From positions 434,001 through 498,000 of the forward strand of contig NZ_CAWVHE010000003.1 in assembly GCF_963929015.1 (NCBI RefSeq): DNA of 64,000 nucleotides, written 5' to 3'. Every line of letters begins with the position of its first letter. Position 1 is the first letter of the stretch. Below the pieces are notes generated by a model. That model made no database searches. It had not been told where the DNA came from and worked only from the letters and a program-made list of their open reading frames with translations. The translations under genes and the position numbers were made by a program. The stretch is from Merdimonas sp963929015 (GTDB taxonomy: Bacteria > Bacillota > Clostridia > Lachnospirales > Lachnospiraceae). Positions 41,260-51,521 of the stretch are shown here, piece after piece.

Positions 41260-41655
41260 ATGATTATTCGAGTTAATGAAACAGACTATAAAGTGAGTTT
41301 TGGCGTTGGCTTCATCAGGGAGCTGGATAAAAAGTATTACACGGAGGCAAAGACCGGGGTGCGTTTTGGCATGGGACTTGAGGTTAAGATGCCAATGCTG
41401 CTGAACAATGACATTATTACTTTATCGGAATTCCTTTATGAAGGAACAATCGCAGAAGAGAAGAGACCGACCCAGAAAGAGATCGATGCATATATCGACA
41501 GTGTTGAAGATATTGAGCATCTGTTTGAAGAGGTGGTGGATGAGCTAAAAAAGCACAACGCCACAAAGCTAGCTGTGAAGAGGATTCAGGAGGAACTGAA
41601 AGCGCAGAAGGAAGCAGAAGCAGAGATGAAAAAGCAGATGACGAAAAAAGGATAA
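41260..41655 (+). CDS. Tail assembly chaperone, short form (G)
   Basis: The 131-residue acidic protein (IIRVNETDYKVSFGVGFIRE, then a Glu/Lys-rich C-terminus) is the first product of the tail chaperone locus between tube and tape measure genes. Near its end is a run of six A (41644-41649) where a -1 frameshift would lead into the next frame. AAAGGAG precedes the ATG. Confidence 0.8.
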   Translation: MIIRVNETDYKVSFGVGFIRELDKKYYTEAKTGVRFGMGLEVKMPMLLNNDIITLSEFLYEGTIAEEKRPTQKEIDAYIDSVEDIEHLFEEVVDELKKHNATKLAVKRIQEELKAQKEAEAEMKKQMTKKG

Positions 41656-42035
41656 AGTCGTCGGAAGAGCAGTATGACGATATTGTCTTGGACAGTATGC
41701 GATATCTTCATATGATGGATTTTGCGGAAATAAACAGGATGACCCTTTATGAGTTTGAAATGCGGATGAAGGCTTCTGATCTGCGAAGGGTGGATCGGGA
41801 ACACGAAATCCATCTGCAGGCTTGGGCAAATTGGAATGTTCAGGCCATGAAGAAGTCTGGAAAGAGGAAGCGTGTACCTGTATTCAAGACATTTAAGCAG
41901 TTTTTTGATTATAAGAAAGCAGAGTTGGAAATTCTGAACCCGCAGAAGCGGAAATCTGGATCATCCAGGAGTCAGAAAATTATCCAGGGAATAGAGAAAC
42001 AGAAAGAGAGGAGAAACGGGCGTGGAAAGCTATAG
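41649..42035 (+). CDS. Tail assembly chaperone, frameshift extension (T)
   Basis: Slipping back one base at the A6 run joins codon 130 of the upstream gene to AGG at 41649 and continues to the stop at 42035, giving a fused protein of about 258 residues. The extension (YLHMMDFAEINRMTLYEFEM, LQAWANWNVQ) is basic, like other T parts. There is no convincing separate start with ribosome site, except a TTG at 41688. Frameshifted chaperones are the rule in siphophages. Confidence 0.72.
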   Translation, partial: RIKSSEEQYDDIVLDSMRYLHMMDFAEINRMTLYEFEMRMKASDLRRVDREHEIHLQAWANWNVQAMKKSGKRKRVPVFKTFKQFFDYKKAELEILNPQKRKSGSSRSQKIIQGIEKQKERRNGRGKL

Positions 42036-45000
42036 CGTAAAAGCAATACTTAGTGCTGTTGATCGTGGATATACAAGCAAAATGAAAAGCGCCGCTTCTC
42101 TTCTGGAAGAAATTGAAAACCAGAATAAGCGGACGTCCAGCAGCATGATGGACATAGCAAAAGGGGCGGGAGTTTTCCGGGTAGTGGAAGCGGCTATTAG
42201 TAAGTTGGAAGCTTCCGCCGGAGACGCGGTGGATCGGTTTGATACTATGACACGTTTCCCTAAAGTGATGGAGCAGATGGGATTTAGTGCTGATGTATCT
42301 AATCGGTCAATCAAAAAGCTTTCAGATGGAATTAAGGGCCTGCCGACCTCCTTGGATGGGATTGTGTCATCCACACAGAGGATTGCCGTTTTGACTGGAG
42401 ATCTTGAGAAAGCGACAGATACTTCTCTTGCTTTGAATAACGCATTTCTTGCATCCGGATCTGCATCGGCCGATGCAGAAAGAGGACTTGTCCAGTACAC
42501 ACAGATGTTGTCAAAAGGCACCGTCGATATGGAAGGATGGCGTTCTCTTCAGGAAACAATGGGATATGCACTTAGTGAGACGGCGAAGCAGCTTGGAATT
42601 GCGAGTGGAAACAGTAATGAACTTTACAGCGCGATTCAGAGCGGGCAGATTACCTTTGATCAGTTTAATGATGCATTGATTGAGTGTTCTACAAGGACGG
42701 GTGGATTTGCCGAGAATGCAAAAGCGGCCAGCGCTGGCATCCAGACATCTTTTACGAATCTTGGGATTTCCATCACAAGAGGTATGGCAAATACCATTCA
42801 GTCTGTGGATGAGGCTGTTCAGAAGATAGATGGTGATACCATCGCTGATAAGCTTGATTCTGCAAGCGGTACGATAGACCGATTCTTTGAAGGTGTGTCA
42901 AAGGGCGCCGGAATTGCCGTGCAGGCGCTGGATTTGTTAGGACCGTCCATTATTACGGTGGTCGCAGGTTTCGCAGCACTGAAAGCGGCTATGGCAGTGC
43001 AAAATGTATGGGAAGAGTATCACCGGCAGGCGAAAGCGGCAACGATCGTAATTGAAGCTTTTAATAATGCGGAAAAACTGGCGGCAGATGCGACAAAATT
43101 GCGGACAGCTGCTACGACAGCAGCGGCGCAGGCAGATAAAATGTCAGAAATGTATGCCAAGGCGTCTGCTAAGGCCCTTGAGTCCCAGGCTATTGCCCAG
43201 CAATCTGCTCTTGCTGCTACAAAAGCAAGAAAGACTGCAGAGGCGGCGGCAGCCGCAGAAACGAAGGTACGGACCGCAGAGGAAAAGCTATCGGCGGCCA
43301 CTTTGAAATTGAAAGCGGCAGAGGAAAAGGCTGCGGCATCGGCAACCAAATCGAAGGCTGTGCAGGAAAAGGTCGCGGCTGCTGTGACAAGAGCCAGGGC
43401 TGACGTGGATAAAAAGGCGGCTGCAGTAGCACGAGCAAAGGCAAAGATGGACGAGTTTGGTGCATCATCAGCAGAGTTGAGCGCGAAAGCAGAGACGATG
43501 GAGGCAGCAGCCACTAAGGCAGGCATCAGAGCGGACGAGGATTCTATTAAGGCATCTATGGCGAAGACGATGGCCGATGCAAAAGAGGCACAGGTGTCAA
43601 AACTAAATGCGGCAGCGGAAACGGCAAAGACGACAGCTGAGGAAGCCGGGAATATTGTTACAGCCAAGAGCAGTCTTTTGGTGATTGCGAAAACAGCGGT
43701 GTTAGGAGCGTTGTCAGGTCAGATGGGGATTGCAGAAGCGGCACAGTGGGGATTAAATGCTGCCATGACCGCCAATCCGATCGGGTCTCTGATTGTATTG
43801 GCTACAGCGCTGGTGGCTGTAACAGCAGGGGTATCCAAGGCACTTAGCAAGCTTGATAAGGAAACAGAGAAGGTTTATGATCGCCAAGAAAAAGCCGTGC
43901 AGTCTTCAAAGGACTTGATAGAGTCACTGGATTCCACGGAAAAGGCATATGAAGATAATGTTCAAGATGTTCGTGCTACTGCGGAAGCAAATAAGGAACT
44001 GGCTGATAATATCGCAAAGTTGTCTGAAAAGGAAAATAAGAGCGCACAAGACAAGGCAGAACTGAAAGCTTACGTTGATAGTTTAAATTCTTCAATGGAA
44101 GGGTTGAACCTTCAGTACAATTCCGAGACAGATGCGCTGAATATGACTACCGATGCTTTGAAGAATAAGGTAGAAGCATATGAAGCGCAGGTAAAAGCCC
44201 AGGCAGCCCAGGAGCGATATGTAGAGGTTATGAAGGAGCAGCTCAAGGTAGAGGAAGAACAGGCGGCTCTTTCGGAAAAAAGGAACCAGTTTGAAAAAGA
44301 ATGGCAGGAGCTGAACAGTAACGGACCTAAGGCTATGGCTGAATATCGGGACGCGCTTGCCGAAATGGACGCTCAGTCTGAAGAATTAAATACCAGGAAG
44401 AAGGAGCTTGCTTCCTCTGAAGAATATCTGAAAGGTGTTATGACGGAAAGTCAGGCGGCACAGACAGAAGCGATAACTTCCGGAACGCAGTCGCAGATTA
44501 TATCTTTGCAGGATTTGAGCGAGACGCAACAGGCTGTTGTTCAGAGTATGAATGAAACCTGGCAGTCCTATGCGGATCAGGCAACAAATATGTTTGACAC
44601 ATTGTCTGATGATTCAGAACTATCAGTGGCTGAAATGACACAGAACCTTCTGGAGAATCAGCGCGTAATCAGTGAGTGGGCAACGAACATTGATACCTTG
44701 GCGAAGAGAGGAATAAACGAAGGCCTTTTGGAACAGTTGCGACAGGCTGGACCAGAGTCAGCCGGATATGTCAATGCAATGGTGCAGGCGTCCGACGCAG
44801 AACTTCAGGCATTGTCAGAGGCATTTGCAAACGGTGGTGAAACGGCAACGAATGCGCTGAAGACTGTGTTTGATACATCTACAGTACCAGAGTCTGCAAT
44901 GAATCTGATCACTAAGACACAGCAGACCTTGAATGAACAGATTACGGCAGCTGATTTTAGTAGTCTTGGACAAAACGTAGGCCAGGGATTGTCAGAAGGT

Positions 45001-46050
45001 ATTTCAAGCAGTTCAGAAACCGCAGCTACCGCCGCAGGGGCGATGGCTACCGGTGTGAACGAAGCTGCGGCTAATACGCTAGGTGTCCATTCCCCATCAA
45101 CTGTTTTCATGGGATATGGTCAGGATTTGATTAATGGTCTTGTAATAGGCATGCAGGGACAGTCAGGTGCGCTGAATGCAACAATGACTATGCTAATGAC
45201 TTCGGCCGGTCAGGCAGCTGCTAATGCGTTGAACAGTCAGTTGAATCAGATGTCTAATGTGACAGGTGCTTCATTTACAAAGATACCTGCGGCGGCACAA
45301 TCCAGTATGCAGATGACAGCGGCTGTTGTAGGGTCTGGAATGTCTGGGGTAACGCAGAAAATCACGGCCGGAATGAAGCTGTCTGAGACAGCTACAAAAT
45401 CTGGAATGAAAGCAATGAACGCTGCGGTAAAGGCGGACATGCAGACGATTAAATCTTCCGCAGAATCCGGAATGAATGCTTTTGAAAATTCTATTAACAG
45501 AGGCATGAATCAGTCCAAGAACAGTGTGGTTCGAGGTGGGAACAGTATGGTATCTGCAGTGAGAAACATTCGATCTGGTTTCTATAGCAGTGGATATTAT
45601 GCATCAGCAGGTCTGGCGCAGGGAATCAATGCGGGGTCTGGTGCGGCGATAGCGGCAGCAAACCGTCTGGCCAGCCAGGTGGCAGCGACAATGAACCGCG
45701 CTTTAAAAGTTGGTTCTCCGTCAAGGGTAACAAGAGAGATTGGCGGTTTCACGACAGAAGGCTTTGTGCTTGGAATATTGGATGATGTTCGGGCGGTTAA
45801 GCGTGCAGCTGTTCAGGTGGCGGAAGCAGCGCTGCCATCCGGAAGTATTGCGGATCGGTTCGCTTATGCAGGGGCATATGTTCCAGACAGCCGATTTGAG
45901 TATACAGAAACGATGGATGCAACTTATACCATCATCGTGCCTGTAATCCTGGAAGGCCGGGAAGTAGCCCGGGTGACAGCGCCGTATACGGAAGCGGAGC
46001 TGAACAAGAAGCAGAAGGTTAAGAATATGATCAAGGGCATAAAGGGGTAG
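42022..46050 (+). CDS. Tape measure protein
   Basis: The 1342-residue protein is the largest gene, with the TP901 tape-measure start (about 60-230: FDTMTRFPKVMEQMGFSADV and similar), a very alanine-rich coiled coil (about 340-560), hydrophobic stretches (LVVIAKTAVLGALSG region) and a C-terminal part with repeated GVHSPS/KVGSPSRV motifs. It sets tail length and may help DNA entry. A GTG at 42022 follows AGAGAGGAG. Confidence 0.93.
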   Translation: MESYSVKAILSAVDRGYTSKMKSAASLLEEIENQNKRTSSSMMDIAKGAGVFRVVEAAISKLEASAGDAVDRFDTMTRFPKVMEQMGFSADVSNRSIKKLSDGIKGLPTSLDGIVSSTQRIAVLTGDLEKATDTSLALNNAFLASGSASADAERGLVQYTQMLSKGTVDMEGWRSLQETMGYALSETAKQLGIASGNSNELYSAIQSGQITFDQFNDALIECSTRTGGFAENAKAASAGIQTSFTNLGISITRGMANTIQSVDEAVQKIDGDTIADKLDSASGTIDRFFEGVSKGAGIAVQALDLLGPSIITVVAGFAALKAAMAVQNVWEEYHRQAKAATIVIEAFNNAEKLAADATKLRTAATTAAAQADKMSEMYAKASAKALESQAIAQQSALAATKARKTAEAAAAAETKVRTAEEKLSAATLKLKAAEEKAAASATKSKAVQEKVAAAVTRARADVDKKAAAVARAKAKMDEFGASSAELSAKAETMEAAATKAGIRADEDSIKASMAKTMADAKEAQVSKLNAAAETAKTTAEEAGNIVTAKSSLLVIAKTAVLGALSGQMGIAEAAQWGLNAAMTANPIGSLIVLATALVAVTAGVSKALSKLDKETEKVYDRQEKAVQSSKDLIESLDSTEKAYEDNVQDVRATAEANKELADNIAKLSEKENKSAQDKAELKAYVDSLNSSMEGLNLQYNSETDALNMTTDALKNKVEAYEAQVKAQAAQERYVEVMKEQLKVEEEQAALSEKRNQFEKEWQELNSNGPKAMAEYRDALAEMDAQSEELNTRKKELASSEEYLKGVMTESQAAQTEAITSGTQSQIISLQDLSETQQAVVQSMNETWQSYADQATNMFDTLSDDSELSVAEMTQNLLENQRVISEWATNIDTLAKRGINEGLLEQLRQAGPESAGYVNAMVQASDAELQALSEAFANGGETATNALKTVFDTSTVPESAMNLITKTQQTLNEQITAADFSSLGQNVGQGLSEGISSSSETAATAAGAMATGVNEAAANTLGVHSPSTVFMGYGQDLINGLVIGMQGQSGALNATMTMLMTSAGQAAANALNSQLNQMSNVTGASFTKIPAAAQSSMQMTAAVVGSGMSGVTQKITAGMKLSETATKSGMKAMNAAVKADMQTIKSSAESGMNAFENSINRGMNQSKNSVVRGGNSMVSAVRNIRSGFYSSGYYASAGLAQGINAGSGAAIAAANRLASQVAATMNRALKVGSPSRVTREIGGFTTEGFVLGILDDVRAVKRAAVQVAEAALPSGSIADRFAYAGAYVPDSRFEYTETMDATYTIIVPVILEGREVARVTAPYTEAELNKKQKVKNMIKGIKG

Positions 46051-46052
46051 AA

Positions 46053-47597
46053 ATGTATAACTTTGTTGATGTGGATGAGGGGGCTGCAGGAAGCAGCCTC
46101 CCGTCTGAAGCCATGAAGATTAATGGCAAGTATATTGAAAACGAAATAGAGGGATACCGGACGCTGTATGTCCTTGGCCGGGAACTGACAGAGGAAGAAA
46201 TCACCGAACTTCAGATCGGGATGATAGACGGGGCTGAATACCGGGGGCGCCGGACGGTGTCCAGGACAATTACGGTAGGATATCAGCTCCTTTCCGATAC
46301 CCCGGAGCAGTTCCGGGCACGGTTCAATCAGCTGAATGCAATCCTTAGACAGGAAGAGGCAGAGATCATTTTTGCAGATGAGCCGGACAAATATTTTATC
46401 GGAACGAAGAGCAATGCCGGAGATGTGCCGGAAGGCCGCCTGAACGTGACAGGTGAGTTTTCCATTTACTGTTGCGATCCCCGGAAGTATTCAACTGTGG
46501 AGAAGACCTTCCCTGCATCGGTCAATGACGAGGGGATCCTGGAGGCCACGATCGAGAATGACGGAACCGAGGCTGTACCGATCAGCTATGAGATAGTACA
46601 CAACAATCATGATAATGGGTATGTTGGCATTGTATCAGAGCACGGAGCAATACAGATCGGCAAGATTGACGAAGTAGACGGGGAGACTTATAAGCAAAAT
46701 GAGGTCCTGGCAACATTTGAGGATCTGCTCGATCAGCAGGATGATCACGGGACAAACTATATGAACCCTGCTCACAACATGGCTGGCACGCTTGGAACAT
46801 CCGTAGAAGAAGGGGAGACCTATCTTGTACTGACGTCCGAAGGATCTGCACCGCAAGCAGGGAAATGGAACGGCGGTATGCGTACTCTGACCCTGCCGGC
46901 GGATTCAGAGGGACATGTCGGCGCCAAAAATTTTTACAGTTATTTCCGGCACTGGTTCGAGTCCGACAAGGAAGGGCAGACTGGTGTCCAGGGCATCGTT
47001 TTCCTTGATGCGGACAACAGCGTGATCTGCGGCTATAAGATCTACAAGACGGATGTGGTGGGGAATACCGCATTTGTGGAGTTTCTTGTGAACGGTAATG
47101 TCGTCCGCAAGGAACATTTTACATCAATCTATTATGATACGCTGAACCCGTACGATAAGGAGCGTGGCCATAACTGTGTTCGCAAAGAGGGCGATAAGAT
47201 TACAATGTATTACGGCGGGATTTATCAGGTTGTAACTGCGCCGGAGCTGGCAGATGTGGAGTGTAAAAAAGTGCAAATGTCAATCTCGCAATATGATGCG
47301 AGGGGGTTGTCAGATAAATATGTGAAAAGGAACTGTTTTCGCGCATTTACATTTGAAAAGGTCAATGTGGAGAAATGGCGGGACGTTCCGAACCGATATG
47401 TTGCCGGTGATGTGATATTTGTTGACGGGGCGGCTACAAAGATCTACCGGAACGGTATGAATATTACCGGTGATGAGATCACAGGAAGCACCTACTTCCA
47501 CGCACCGCCGGGAAATACAAAGGTGCAGTTTTTTGTGTCGGATTTCTGTGACCCTAAACCAACGATCACAGCAAGGATAAGGGAGGCGTATTTGTAA
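46053..47597 (+). CDS. Distal tail protein (Dit), long form
   Basis: The 514-residue protein begins like Dit proteins (KINGKYIENEIEGYRTLYVL, SRTITVGYQLLSDTPEQFRA, GEFSIYCCDPRKYS) and has a large inserted or added beta domain (about 230-420), which in such proteins is often carbohydrate-binding. It forms the hub between tail tube and tail tip. Confidence 0.82.
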   Translation: MYNFVDVDEGAAGSSLPSEAMKINGKYIENEIEGYRTLYVLGRELTEEEITELQIGMIDGAEYRGRRTVSRTITVGYQLLSDTPEQFRARFNQLNAILRQEEAEIIFADEPDKYFIGTKSNAGDVPEGRLNVTGEFSIYCCDPRKYSTVEKTFPASVNDEGILEATIENDGTEAVPISYEIVHNNHDNGYVGIVSEHGAIQIGKIDEVDGETYKQNEVLATFEDLLDQQDDHGTNYMNPAHNMAGTLGTSVEEGETYLVLTSEGSAPQAGKWNGGMRTLTLPADSEGHVGAKNFYSYFRHWFESDKEGQTGVQGIVFLDADNSVICGYKIYKTDVVGNTAFVEFLVNGNVVRKEHFTSIYYDTLNPYDKERGHNCVRKEGDKITMYYGGIYQVVTAPELADVECKKVQMSISQYDARGLSDKYVKRNCFRAFTFEKVNVEKWRDVPNRYVAGDVIFVDGAATKIYRNGMNITGDEITGSTYFHAPPGNTKVQFFVSDFCDPKPTITARIREAYL

Positions 47598-50500
47598 ATG
47601 GAAAATGTAAGGATCGCAATTCTGGATCACGCAGATCAGGTGTTGACTTATATGGATAATACCGCGCCGGAAGCTTTGCATTATTACGATGATGAGCTGC
47701 ATGAGTACCTGCAGGGCAGTGCGTATACATTTGACTTTGCAACAAGTGCAAAGCATGATGACGGGCAGTATATTGTTGAGGGAAATAAGTTGGCGTTCAA
47801 GTGGGCCGGAAAAGACTACTATTTGAATCTCGTACATGTGGAGAAGGATGAACAGGAGATCCGGGCAGAGTGTTACGGGCTCCTGTTTGAGCTGCTGAAC
47901 GAGGAAAAGGAAGCGTACAAAGCATCAAAAGCAATGACATTTGCGGAATACTGGTCAGCATTTGATCCGGAAGGCAGCACGGTTCTTGTACTGAATGAAG
48001 TATCTGATAAAACTATCACGCATGAATGGACTGGCACGCAGACACTTCTTGCCAGGCTGTATTCTCTTGCGACAGTGTTTTCGGCGGAAATCGAGTTTGT
48101 GACGGAGCTTGCAGACAACTACTCCTTGAAGAGGGTTGTGGCGAATGTGTACCGGGAGCACTCGGACAATTATCAGGGAATCGGGCGGGAGCGGACAGAC
48201 ATTACGCTGCGGTATGGGAAAGAGATCAGCGGGATCACGAAGACATCTGACATCACAGATCTGTATACCGCCATCCGGCCAACCGGAAAAGACGGACTGC
48301 AGATCACGAGCCTGGTTAAAACGGAATATGATGAAAATGGCAATATCGAATTCAACAGCCCTTCAGGAGACAACTGCATCCGGGCGGTGCAGGCAAGAAA
48401 CCGCTTCCCGTCAAATCTGACGAAAAAAGAGGACGGGTATATCCTGCGGGTATGGTCCTATGATACTGACAACGCAGAGATGCTGTACGGGCAGGCGCTT
48501 GCGGAGCTGAAAAAGATCTGCGAGCCGCAGGTCAGCTATGATGTAGACGGGTATTTTGATACGGCGATCGGAGACACGGTGAATATCGTGGATGAAGAAT
48601 ATACGCCTGTTCTGTATCTGAATGCCAGGGTGTCGGAGCAGATCCGCAGCTTTACGGATCCAGCAAGGAACAAGACCACATTTAGCAACTTCCGGGAGCT
48701 TCAGAGCGAGATTGACCCCAGTCTGCTTTCAAGGGTGCAGGCACTTGTTGATGCAAATAAGGCTTATACCTGCTCCATTCTTACGAACAATGGCATTGTC
48801 TTTAAGAACGGGGAGGGGCAGACAACCTTGACGGCATCTGTGATGGATGCAGGGACAGACCTGACCGATTCCATGACGATTTCATGGAAAAAGGATGGCG
48901 TCCTGCAGGAAATGAGCAAATCCATCACTGTCAACGCATCGGATATCAGCGGCAAGGCAGTGTACCGGTTTGAAGCCCATGACGCCGGAGGTATCTTGCG
49001 GGGAGTCTATGAAGTAACAGTGAGTAACGTGTCCGACGGAAAAGACGGAGAGAAGGGCGAAAAAGGAGACAAAGGTGAGAAAGGTGATCCGGGAGAGCGT
49101 GGCCTCCAGGGCCTGCAGGGAGAGAAAGGCGACCAGGGGATCCCTGGAAAAGATGGGACAGATGGGAAAACCAGCTACACCCACATTGCCTACGCCAACA
49201 GTGCGGATGGGCAGACGGACTTCTCTGTATCTGACAGTGACCGGGAATATGTTGGAATGTATGTGGACTTCACCGAAACGGACAGCAAGGATCCGGGTGA
49301 TTACGCCTGGAGCAAGATCAAAGGAGCAGACGGAAGCCAGGGCACGCCTGGGAAACCGGGAGCAGATGGTAGGACTCCTTATCTTCATATTGCTTATGCA
49401 AACAGTGCAGACGGTTCGAGCGGCTTCTCTGTAACAGATAGCGCCAATAAGCTGTATATTGGACAGTATACGGATTACACAGCTGCGGACAGCACAGACC
49501 CGACGAAGTATGCCTGGTCTAAGATCAAAGGTGATCCGGGACAGGATGGAGCCGATGGACAGGATGGTAAAGATGGGACAGAAATTCAATCCATTACAGC
49601 CGAGTATTATTTATCAACTTCGAAAGATAAACCTACTGGCGGTAGTTGGTCTTCTGTTCCCCCGGAATGGGAGAATGGTAAATACATTTGGACTAGAAAC
49701 AAAATAGTATATCGAAATCCAGATAGAGTTGAATATACGACTCCGGTATGCGATTCTTCTTGGGAAGCGGTGAACGATATTGAAATCGGGGGAAGGAATA
49801 TTCTGCTGTATACGGATGATCCGATAAATCGGTTTGATACATATGGGGGATCGACCCTTAGCCAAGAATATGATTCCGTTTCGGGGTGGAACACGGAGAA
49901 GGTGGTTCGATTATATGGAACTGGCGGAACTAGTTCTATTTGTGTTCTTTATAACAGAAGACTATACGTCATGTCGATTGAGGGGCGGAGATATGTAACC
50001 AGCGTGTTTATTAAGAACAACCACCCAACAAATGTCATTCGAGTTACCGCAAACATTAAGACGCAGTTATCGGACACCGTTGTTGTATCGCCAGGGGAGA
50101 CGAAGCGTGCTGTAATTTTCTCAAAATCTTTAGGAACTTCTGGTGTTCAAATTAATTTTACCACCGACGTGGCTGGTAAAGACTTCGATTTTTCAGTTTG
50201 GCACATGCAAATAGAAGAGGGGAATGTGGTTACAGATTGGTCCCCTTCTCCAGAAGAGACAACGTCAATGTATTACGCAACCAGCTCGTCTCCTGAAACA
50301 TCGGCATCGAAAGCGGCCTCGACGTCAAGGAGATCTTTGATCTTGAAGACAGGCGTTACGGTGGCAGTAAAGTTTAATTACCCAAACACCGCTTCGAATC
50401 CCACATTGAATGTAGACAATACCGGTGCGAAAGCTATTTACACCCAGGGCGTTAGATATGCTTACTGGGCGGCAGGAGCGACGGTGATATTTACATACGA

Positions 50501-51125
50501 TGGCTCGTACTGGCGGGTATGCTCGGAACCGGTGTATGCCAGCACGGCCACGATCGGGAATCCGGGCGGAAAGAATATCTATATGGACGGAAATGCAGTG
50601 TTAATTAGAAATGGAAACACAGTACTCGCCAAATTTACTTCGGAAAATTTAACAATTCTGGACAATGCCGCGCGGATCGGGGATGATGGAATATATATCA
50701 AATCAGATCCGGTTACGAGTTTGGTCGAACAGACAGCCCATTTCGATGGTTGTTCGATGGTTACGATTCCCGAAGGTTCCGGTGGAAACTATCATAATGT
50801 TTTCAACATTATAGACGACAGGATTAATTTTGTTAATCCGCTAAAAAACGGGAAGCCTTTGCTGGCTTTTTCTGATTATGAGACAGCACTTTCTAACGAA
50901 AGTGTTCTTATTGCGTCAAATGGGAGGGCGGATCTCAAAATCAATTTTGATCAGAGCCACGATTCTGCTCCGGATGTCGTCTTAGCAACTCCGTATACCA
51001 GCACTGGTGGTGGCGTTCATATAGCTGTGAAAAACTTCACTAAAACAGGGTTCACGGCAAATATGAAAAACGACGGTTCTACTAATGCATATTTCAAAGT
51101 GTGTTACATGGCCATATGGCTTTAA
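47598..51125 (+). CDS. Tail tip/spike protein with collagen-like repeats
   Basis: The 1175-residue protein has an N-terminal Gp44/Tal-like hub domain (about 1-390), an Ig-like section, then Gly-X-Y collagen-like stretches (about 479-525, near 580 and near 640) that alternate with two copies of a 50-residue module (HIAYANSADG to YAWSKIKG). The C-terminal third (from about 49570) is more AT-rich and probably holds the receptor-binding part. It recognises the cell surface and is the likely host-range determinant. Confidence 0.85.
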   Translation: MENVRIAILDHADQVLTYMDNTAPEALHYYDDELHEYLQGSAYTFDFATSAKHDDGQYIVEGNKLAFKWAGKDYYLNLVHVEKDEQEIRAECYGLLFELLNEEKEAYKASKAMTFAEYWSAFDPEGSTVLVLNEVSDKTITHEWTGTQTLLARLYSLATVFSAEIEFVTELADNYSLKRVVANVYREHSDNYQGIGRERTDITLRYGKEISGITKTSDITDLYTAIRPTGKDGLQITSLVKTEYDENGNIEFNSPSGDNCIRAVQARNRFPSNLTKKEDGYILRVWSYDTDNAEMLYGQALAELKKICEPQVSYDVDGYFDTAIGDTVNIVDEEYTPVLYLNARVSEQIRSFTDPARNKTTFSNFRELQSEIDPSLLSRVQALVDANKAYTCSILTNNGIVFKNGEGQTTLTASVMDAGTDLTDSMTISWKKDGVLQEMSKSITVNASDISGKAVYRFEAHDAGGILRGVYEVTVSNVSDGKDGEKGEKGDKGEKGDPGERGLQGLQGEKGDQGIPGKDGTDGKTSYTHIAYANSADGQTDFSVSDSDREYVGMYVDFTETDSKDPGDYAWSKIKGADGSQGTPGKPGADGRTPYLHIAYANSADGSSGFSVTDSANKLYIGQYTDYTAADSTDPTKYAWSKIKGDPGQDGADGQDGKDGTEIQSITAEYYLSTSKDKPTGGSWSSVPPEWENGKYIWTRNKIVYRNPDRVEYTTPVCDSSWEAVNDIEIGGRNILLYTDDPINRFDTYGGSTLSQEYDSVSGWNTEKVVRLYGTGGTSSICVLYNRRLYVMSIEGRRYVTSVFIKNNHPTNVIRVTANIKTQLSDTVVVSPGETKRAVIFSKSLGTSGVQINFTTDVAGKDFDFSVWHMQIEEGNVVTDWSPSPEETTSMYYATSSSPETSASKAASTSRRSLILKTGVTVAVKFNYPNTASNPTLNVDNTGAKAIYTQGVRYAYWAAGATVIFTYDGSYWRVCSEPVYASTATIGNPGGKNIYMDGNAVLIRNGNTVLAKFTSENLTILDNAARIGDDGIYIKSDPVTSLVEQTAHFDGCSMVTIPEGSGGNYHNVFNIIDDRINFVNPLKNGKPLLAFSDYETALSNESVLIASNGRADLKINFDQSHDSAPDVVLATPYTSTGGGVHIAVKNFTKTGFTANMKNDGSTNAYFKVCYMAIWL

Positions 51126-51153
51126 GTAGGAGGGACATATGGGGATTAGGGAC

Positions 51154-51178
51154 AGACCGTGAACCGGTCTTATTTTTG
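51154..51178 (+). terminator. Intrinsic terminator after the tail spike gene
   Basis: AGACCG and CGGTCT pair around TGAAC and are followed by TATTTTTG. It separates tail genes from the lysis cassette. Confidence 0.75.
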
Positions 51179-51206
51179 TTGCATAAAATATAGGAGGTAC
51201 AGTCTG

Positions 51207-51518
51207 ATGTATATAAGCATTGAGACGATTATTACAGCAGGCAGTCTGATCGCGGCACTGGGAGTGATTGGTGGTATGCTGATTGCTGCCTATCGTTTTT
51301 TCAGAAAGCCGGATGAGCTGGAGCGCAGGATCGAAAAGATCCGAAAGACTCATGAAGAAGATATCCGGAAGATCAACGAAGAACAGTGTCTGATCACATA
51401 TGGCCTTCTGGCCTGCCTGAAAGGTCTAAAAGAGCAGGGCTGCAATGGCCCGGTAACTGATGGTATCAATAAGATAGAAAAGCACCTGAACAAACAGGCG
51501 CATGATATGGAGGAATAG
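51207..51518 (+). CDS. Membrane-anchored helical protein, XhlA-like lysis accessory
   Basis: The 103-residue protein has one N-terminal membrane helix (TIITAGSLIAALGVIGGMLI) and a charged helical remainder, resembling hemolysin XhlA-type lysis accessories. AGGAGGTAC sets the start at 51207. It is the first gene of the lysis cassette. Confidence 0.65.
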   Translation: MYISIETIITAGSLIAALGVIGGMLIAAYRFFRKPDELERRIEKIRKTHEEDIRKINEEQCLITYGLLACLKGLKEQGCNGPVTDGINKIEKHLNKQAHDMEE

Positions 51519-51521
51519 ACT

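Noticed and set aside
43000..43680. Long minus-strand frames opposite the tape measure and other large genes.
   Set aside because: They have no ribosome sites and follow from the codon bias of the alanine-rich plus-strand coding sequence.
47598..51125. A diversity-generating retroelement acting on the tail spike.
   Set aside because: No reverse transcriptase or template repeat was seen near the tail genes.
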